DNA of 9,929 bases from CAZJLP01 sp964546955 (GTDB lineage Bacteria; Verrucomicrobiota; Verrucomicrobiia; Opitutales; Opitutaceae): NCBI GenBank assembly GCA_964546955.1, contig CAZJLP010000088.1, positions 1 to 9,929 on the forward strand, written 5' to 3'. The notes below the pieces were generated by a model. It did not search any database. It worked only from the letters and a program-made list of their open reading frames with translations, and was not told the DNA's origin. Both the position numbers and the translations under genes were made by a program. Below are positions 6,557-9,929 of the stretch, piece by piece (the stretch's first letter is position 1; each line of letters starts with the position of its first letter).

Positions 6557-6937
6557 ATGCCTCGTGCCACAAATTCACCCGCGTCGCGCAAGCGCCGCAA
6601 AAAAGTACTGAAGTACGCCAAAGGCTACTTCGGCAATAAATCGAAGCTGTTCCGCTATGCTAAAGAAGCGGTCCAGCACGCCTGGCAGTACGCCTACCGC
6701 GACCGCCGCAAGAAGAAGGGCGAGTTTCGCTCTCTCTGGATCGTGCGCCTGAACGCTGCCTGCCGCAACGCCGGCATCAGTTACAGCCGCTTCATCGAGG
6801 GTCTGAAGGCCGCCAACATCGAACTCGATCGCAAGGTCCTTTCCGACCTCGCGGTGCGCGATGAAGTCGCCTTCAACGGCTTGGTGAAACAGGCCCAGGA
6901 CGCTTTGAAGTCGAAGGCCAGCGCAGCGAAGGCCTAA
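6557..6937 (+). CDS. rplT: 50S ribosomal protein bL20
   Basis: 126 residues, slightly longer than the usual 115-120 owing to an Ala/Lys-rich tail (KSKASAAKA). It has the L20 layout: basic extended N terminus (MPRATNSPASRKRRKKVLK), the AKGYFGNKSKLFRYAKEAV stretch, YAYRDRRKKKGEFRSLWIVR, and the C-terminal globular domain (NAGISYSRFIEGLKAANIEL, RKVLSDLAVRD). It is an early assembly protein binding 23S rRNA and a known translational repressor of its own operon in other bacteria. A 6-bp stem (GCGGGT 6508-6513 with ACCCGC 6529-6534) in the rpmI-rplT gap might be part of such a control site, which is speculative. No Shine-Dalgarno element is visible. Confidence 0.97.
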   Translation: MPRATNSPASRKRRKKVLKYAKGYFGNKSKLFRYAKEAVQHAWQYAYRDRRKKKGEFRSLWIVRLNAACRNAGISYSRFIEGLKAANIELDRKVLSDLAVRDEVAFNGLVKQAQDALKSKASAAKA

Positions 6938-6986
6938 ACTTCGAGTACGCGGGCCGCGCCGGTCCGCCTTCCTTTTTCGTCCCAAG

Positions 6987-7023
6987 GGACGGGCCTCATG
7001 CAAGTGGGGCGCCGTCCTTTTTT
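6987..7023 (+). terminator. Intrinsic terminator after rplT, possible attenuator
   Basis: GGACGG-GCCTC (6987-6997) pairs with GGGGC-G-CCGTCC (7006-7017), an 11-bp stem with one bulged G and an 8-nt loop, followed by six T residues. It lies 50 nt after the rplT stop and some 190 nt before pheS. A competing hairpin, CGTCC (6978-6982) with GGACG (6987-6991), would block the left arm, so a switch between read-through and stop is structurally possible. Confidence 0.8.
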
Positions 7024-7039
7024 CTTTGCTCTCCTGACG

Positions 7040-7199
7040 AATCGTTCTCGTTCTTTTGCTCTTGCTCGTTCTCGAACCCATTCAACCCGTCGGCCGGCAC
7101 CGCGGTTCCGGACTGAGCGGTGATTTTCGGCCGGCTCAGCCGCCCGGGAGCGAGAACCAGTGAGAGTAGAACGAGAAAGATTTGAGTCGTAGAACGATT
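7040..7199. repeat. Inverted-repeat element 2, upstream of pheS
   Basis: The left arm (7040-7079) begins AATCGTTCTCGTTCT and includes GCTCGTTCTCGA. The right arm (7145-7199), on the minus strand, begins AATCGTTCT and contains CTCGTTCTACTC and GGTTCTCGCTCCC, so it is an imperfect inverted copy. The interior has a further stem, CACCGC (7098-7103) with GCGGTG (7117-7122). Its first 36 nt match the left arm of the element at 6095-6222 at 32 positions, and all four differences are transitions. It ends 14 nt before the pheS start and so forms part of the pheS leader. No open frame inside looks real. Confidence 0.7.
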
Positions 7200-7213
7200 T
7201 TTTCCTCCTACCC

Positions 7214-8257
7214 ATGCAAGATAAACTCACCGCTGTCCTCGCGAGGGCCCAGGCTGAATTACCCGCCATCCACACGCGGCCGGAGTTCGAAGCCGCCAAG
7301 GCGCGTTTCGTCGGTCCCAACGGCGAACTCACCGCGTTGATGAAGCAGATGGGCGCCGTGCCGAAAGAGGAGCGCCCGCTGCTCGGCAAGCTCATCAACG
7401 AGGCCAAGGGGCAGCTGCAAACCGCGCTCGATGCTTGCCTGCGGAAGATCGAGGCGGCCGAGTTGCAGTCGCAACTCGGGCCGGCGATCGATCCCTCGCT
7501 TCCGTCGCCCGATCCGGAATTGGGGACCTCCCATCCGCTGACGTTGGTGCGGGAAGAGATGTGTCGTATTTTGCGCAAAGCGGGCTTCAGCGTGGTGGAG
7601 GGTCCGGAGGTCGAGACGGAGTACTACTGTTTCGACGCGTTGAATACGCCGGCGGACCACCCGGCGCGCGATGCCCAGGACACTTTCTATCTGCCGGAAA
7701 ACGCTCGTTTCGGTAATATCTCGAAGAGGTCGGCGGAGGAGAAGTATCTCCTTCGCACCCACACGTCCTCCGTGCAGATTCGCACGATGCTGAAAGGGCA
7801 GCCGCCGATCCGCATCGTGTCGCCCGGCCGCGTCTATCGGCGCGACACGACGGATGCGACTCACTCAGCCAACTTCCATCAGCTCGAGTGTCTGTATGTG
7901 GACAAAAATGTCACGGTGCGCGATCTGAAGGCGCTGCTCGATTATATTTTCGCGTCGCTGCTCGGCAAAGAGACGAAGACGCGTTTCCGTCCGCACTACT
8001 TCGGCTACACCGAGCCGAGCTTCGAAGTCGACCTGAGCGCGAAGCATCTGCCTAAGGTCAATAAGGAATGGATCGAGATCGGCGGCTGCGGGATGGTCGA
8101 TCCGACGGTCTTCGAGGGCGTGGGCTACGATTCGTCGGTGTGGAGTGGATACGCTTTCGGCATGGGCCTCGAACGCCTCGCCATGCTCCTCTACGGCATC
8201 GACGATATCCGTTACTTCTACCAGAACGATGTTCGATTCCTCAGGCAATTCGCCTGA
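7214..8257 (+). CDS. pheS: Phenylalanyl-tRNA synthetase alpha subunit
   Basis: 347 residues; the bacterial alpha subunit is typically 325-350. Residues 1-85 form the N-terminal helical coiled coil that binds tRNA-Phe. The class II catalytic core follows: LLRTHTSSVQIRTM (179-192), RVYRRDTTDATHSANFHQLE (206-225, motif 2 region), FRPHYFGYTEPSFEVD (258-273), WIEIGGCGMV (286-295), and motif 3 GYAFGMGLERLAML (312-325). It ends DIRYFYQNDVRFLRQF as usual. It pairs with PheT as an alpha2-beta2 enzyme in the cytoplasm, charging tRNA-Phe. It is preceded by a repeat element and the pyrimidine tract TTTTTTCCTCCTACCC. Its stop codon lies inside a 10-bp hairpin, and a foreign-looking gene separates it from pheT. 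Confidence 0.98.
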   Translation: MQDKLTAVLARAQAELPAIHTRPEFEAAKARFVGPNGELTALMKQMGAVPKEERPLLGKLINEAKGQLQTALDACLRKIEAAELQSQLGPAIDPSLPSPDPELGTSHPLTLVREEMCRILRKAGFSVVEGPEVETEYYCFDALNTPADHPARDAQDTFYLPENARFGNISKRSAEEKYLLRTHTSSVQIRTMLKGQPPIRIVSPGRVYRRDTTDATHSANFHQLECLYVDKNVTVRDLKALLDYIFASLLGKETKTRFRPHYFGYTEPSFEVDLSAKHLPKVNKEWIEIGGCGMVDPTVFEGVGYDSSVWSGYAFGMGLERLAMLLYGIDDIRYFYQNDVRFLRQFA

Positions 8258-8261
8258 GGAA
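8237..8261 (+). other. Hairpin over the pheS stop codon
   Basis: TTCCTCAGGC (8237-8246) pairs perfectly with GCCTGAGGAA (8252-8261) around a 5-nt loop; the pheS TGA is within the right arm. No T run follows, so it is not a standard terminator. It ends 3 nt before the inverted repeat of the four-helix-bundle element. It may be an mRNA-stability hairpin, a weak terminator remnant, or a structure favoured as an insertion site. Confidence 0.6.
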
Positions 8262-8264
8262 CCG

Positions 8265-8680
8265 TAGCGGGTAGTGAGTAGCGAGCATGTCTGACAATCG
8301 ATCACAGTCCTTCCCCGAAGTCTCGGTTTGGCAAAAAGCTCATGCTTTTGCCTTGGCCGTCTATCGAATCACTGAGGCGTTTCCGCGCCACGAACTCTGC
8401 GGCCTCACCTCTCAACTCCGTCGATCTGCCGGCAGCATCCCAACCAACTTTGTCGAAGGCTTCCGCAAGCGCATAATCCCTGATAAAAAACGTTTCTACA
8501 ACACGTCGCAGGCGTCTGCCGACGAATGCCTTTACCAACTGATTCTGGTTCACGATCTCGGCTATGCGGATACAACGCAGATGCAGTCGGACCTTGAGGA
8601 AATCTGCCGCATGCTCCAAGGGTACATCAATGGTATCGAGCGGGGCAGCGCTTGATCTACTCGCTACTCACTACCCGCTA
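8265..8680. mobile_element. Inverted-repeat-bounded four-helix-bundle element
   Basis: A perfect 21-bp inverted repeat occupies 8265-8285 and 8660-8680. Each arm is three heptamers, TAGCGGG, TAGTGAG and TAGCGAG, in order, and the right arm is their reverse complement. The arms enclose one gene: its ATG begins 2 nt after the left arm and its stop ends 4 nt before the right arm, so the 416-nt unit is gene plus repeat and nothing else. No target-site duplication is seen and no transposase is encoded. The design matches 23S rRNA intervening sequences, which are inverted-repeat-bounded and may encode a protein of this family. Calling it mobile is inference. Confidence 0.65.
8287..8655 (+). CDS. 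Four-helix-bundle protein (23S rRNA intervening-sequence family)
   Basis: 122 residues, the standard length of this family (S23/IVP type, TIGR02436-like; also related to the Avd accessory protein of diversity-generating retroelements). Family landmarks are FPEVSVWQKAHAFALAVYRI (9-28), the loop FPRHELCGLTSQLRRSAGSI (32-51), PTNFVEGF (52-59), KKRFYNTSQASADECLYQL (67-85) and DLGY with a final helix RMLQGYINGIERG. It is cytoplasmic with a conserved basic surface; nucleic-acid binding has been proposed for relatives but the function is unknown. It is wedged between pheS and pheT on the same strand, bounded by a 21-bp inverted repeat, and would be cotranscribed with them. The segment RKRIIPDKK is more basic than usual. 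The family call is firm; the role is not. Confidence 0.92.
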   Translation: MSDNRSQSFPEVSVWQKAHAFALAVYRITEAFPRHELCGLTSQLRRSAGSIPTNFVEGFRKRIIPDKKRFYNTSQASADECLYQLILVHDLGYADTTQMQSDLEEICRMLQGYINGIERGSA

Positions 8681-8687
8681 TTTTATC

Positions 8688-9929
8688 ATGAAAGTTTCCC
8701 TGAATTGGCTGAATGACTATGTGAAACTCGGCGCTTCGGTCGATGAGATCTGCCGGGCGATTACGTTTTTGGGGTTTGAGGTCGAGCAGGTCATTCGCAC
8801 GGGGGCTCCCGCGCTCAGCAGCGTGGTGGTGGGTGAAGTGCTCACCCGCGACAAACATCCGAATGCGGACAAATTGTCCGTCTGCACGGTGGACATCGGC
8901 TCGGCCGGCGGGGTGAAAACCATCGTGTGCGGAGCACAGAACTACAAAGTGGGAGACCGCGTGCCTGTGGCCCTGCCGGGCGCCGTCCTTCCGGGAAATT
9001 TCGAAATCAAGCAAGCCAAGGTGAGGGGCCAGCTTTCCGACGGCATGATGTGCTCGGCCAAGGAACTCGCGATTTCGGAGGATGCCGCCGGACTCTTGAT
9101 TCTCGAGGGCCGCCCCGAATTGGGCAAAGCGATCAACGATGTCCTGCCGCCGGGCGATGTGGTTTTCGATATCGAGATCACGCCCAACCGCCCGGATTGT
9201 CTCTGTCACTTGGGCATCGCTCGCGAACTGGCCGCTTGGTTCAAGAAGGAGTTCGTCTATCCGGAGGCGAAGGCCGTGGCAGAAACGGCGCCGCGCGCGG
9301 ATTTGCTGAAAGGCGTGGCCGTCACCGCGCAGGAGGACTGCCCGCTCTACACCGCGACCGTGATCGCGGGCGTGAAAATCGCGCCCAGCCCCTCGTGGCT
9401 GCAGGATCGCCTGCAAGCGGCCGGCGTGCGCCCGATCAACAACGTGGTCGATATCGGCAATTATGTGATGCTGGAATACAACCAGCCCATGCACGCCTTC
9501 GACGCGAAGAAGCTGCGGGGCAGCCAGATCATCGTTCGCCGAGCCAGCGCGGGAGAGAAAATCGTGACCCTCGACGGAAAAGAACGTGCGTTGACCGAAC
9601 GCATGCTGGTCATCGCGGACGAGACCGATCCCGTGGTGGTCGCGGGCATCATGGGTGGGGAGAACTCGGGCGTGGACGAATCCACGACCGATCTGGTGCT
9701 CGAAGTGGCGTATTTCAAAAGGCAATCGGTCCGAGCGACGTCCAAACGATTGGGCCTCTCATCCGACTCGTCCTATCGCTACGAGCGAGGGGTCGATCCG
9801 CACACTCTGGAGGAAGCGATGCGCCGCGCGATTGCGCTGCTCACGTCCCTCGCCGGTGGCACGCAAGCCGGCGCCACGTTGCGCGTAGGAGGGGATGTGC
9901 CCTGGCGGCGCGAGATCGTCGTAACTCCT
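8688..9929 (+). CDS. pheT: Phenylalanyl-tRNA synthetase beta subunit, 5' part
   Basis: The first 414 codons are open to the window edge; the full protein is usually about 800 residues, so roughly half is present. It begins MKVSLNWLNDYVKLGASVDE, the canonical PheT N terminus. Residues 40-150 are the EMAP-like tRNA-binding domain (VVVGEVLTRDKHPNADKLSV; KVRGQLSDGMMCSAKEL). DIEITPNRPDCLCHLGIARE (161-180) starts the next region, and residues about 210-390 are the B3/B4 editing domain, with RPINNVVDIGNYVMLEYNQP (248-267), AGIMGGENSGV and SSYRYERGVDP. It works with PheS and removes Tyr mischarged on tRNA-Phe. The start lies 7 nt after the inverted repeat of the inserted element and lacks a ribosome-binding site. 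The coding sequence looks intact. Confidence 0.97.
   Translation, partial: MKVSLNWLNDYVKLGASVDEICRAITFLGFEVEQVIRTGAPALSSVVVGEVLTRDKHPNADKLSVCTVDIGSAGGVKTIVCGAQNYKVGDRVPVALPGAVLPGNFEIKQAKVRGQLSDGMMCSAKELAISEDAAGLLILEGRPELGKAINDVLPPGDVVFDIEITPNRPDCLCHLGIARELAAWFKKEFVYPEAKAVAETAPRADLLKGVAVTAQEDCPLYTATVIAGVKIAPSPSWLQDRLQAAGVRPINNVVDIGNYVMLEYNQPMHAFDAKKLRGSQIIVRRASAGEKIVTLDGKERALTERMLVIADETDPVVVAGIMGGENSGVDESTTDLVLEVAYFKRQSVRATSKRLGLSSDSSYRYERGVDPHTLEEAMRRAIALLTSLAGGTQAGATLRVGGDVPWRREIVVTP

Noticed and set aside
6998..7123. A 41-codon frame starting MQVGRRPFFFALL, resembling a Phe-rich leader peptide for pheST attenuation
   Set aside because: Its ATG lies in the loop of the terminator and its Phe codons come from the terminator T run, so translation could not control that terminator. 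The rest reads through the repeat element. No second terminator with a T tail follows.
6095..7199. CRISPR array
   Set aside because: The TCGTTC-type repeats are few, imperfect and inverted, without regular spacers, and no cas genes are present.
7024..7213. T-box riboswitch ahead of pheS
   Set aside because: I see no T-box core sequence and no specifier-loop arrangement. The region is accounted for by the inverted-repeat element.

Overview
The window reads as ordinary chromosome from a moderately high-GC Gram-negative bacterium. An ExbB/ExbD/TonB operon shows that it has an outer membrane. Three things make a Verrucomicrobiota (Opitutales-like) source my best guess: the ton operon ending in a TPR protein and coiled-coil proteins, the near absence of Shine-Dalgarno motifs, and a four-helix-bundle gene set inside a housekeeping operon. 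This assignment is inference from gene content and style; there is no rRNA here to confirm it.

Layout. At the left edge (32-108) lies tRNA-Pro(CGG) on the minus strand. From 5066 down to 199 a compact seven-gene minus-strand operon reads exbB, exbD-1, exbD-2, tonB, a TPR lipid- or periplasm-facing protein, and two short membrane-anchored coiled-coil proteins, and closes with a strong intrinsic terminator (199-228). From 5067 to 5611 there is non-coding DNA with a weak promoter candidate, a 12-bp palindrome and small hairpins. From 5612 to 5956 three minus-strand tRNA genes follow in the order Lys(CTT), Thr(TGT), Gln(CTG), all with encoded CCA. From 6290 the plus strand carries translation genes: rpmI (bL35), rplT (bL20), a terminator, pheS, a four-helix-bundle gene, and pheT, which runs off the right edge.

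How the genes work together. The minus-strand operon should build one energy-transducing machine: ExbB and the two ExbD proteins form the proton-driven motor in the inner membrane, TonB carries the force across the periplasm, and the TPR and coiled-coil proteins look like periplasmic accessory parts. The plus-strand block supplies two 50S ribosomal proteins and both subunits of phenylalanyl-tRNA synthetase.

The most interesting material is inserted DNA in the rpmI-rplT-pheST block. The four-helix-bundle gene between pheS and pheT is enclosed, almost to the nucleotide, by a perfect 21-bp inverted repeat, each arm being three copies of the heptamer TAGYGRG. This resembles the intervening sequences known from 23S rRNA genes, but here it sits inside a protein operon. 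Two further inverted-repeat elements, related to each other and built from TCGTTC-like units, flank rpmI-rplT (6095-6222 and 7040-7199). A second theme is a pyrimidine-rich CTCCC tract just ahead of most start codons, in place of a Shine-Dalgarno sequence.
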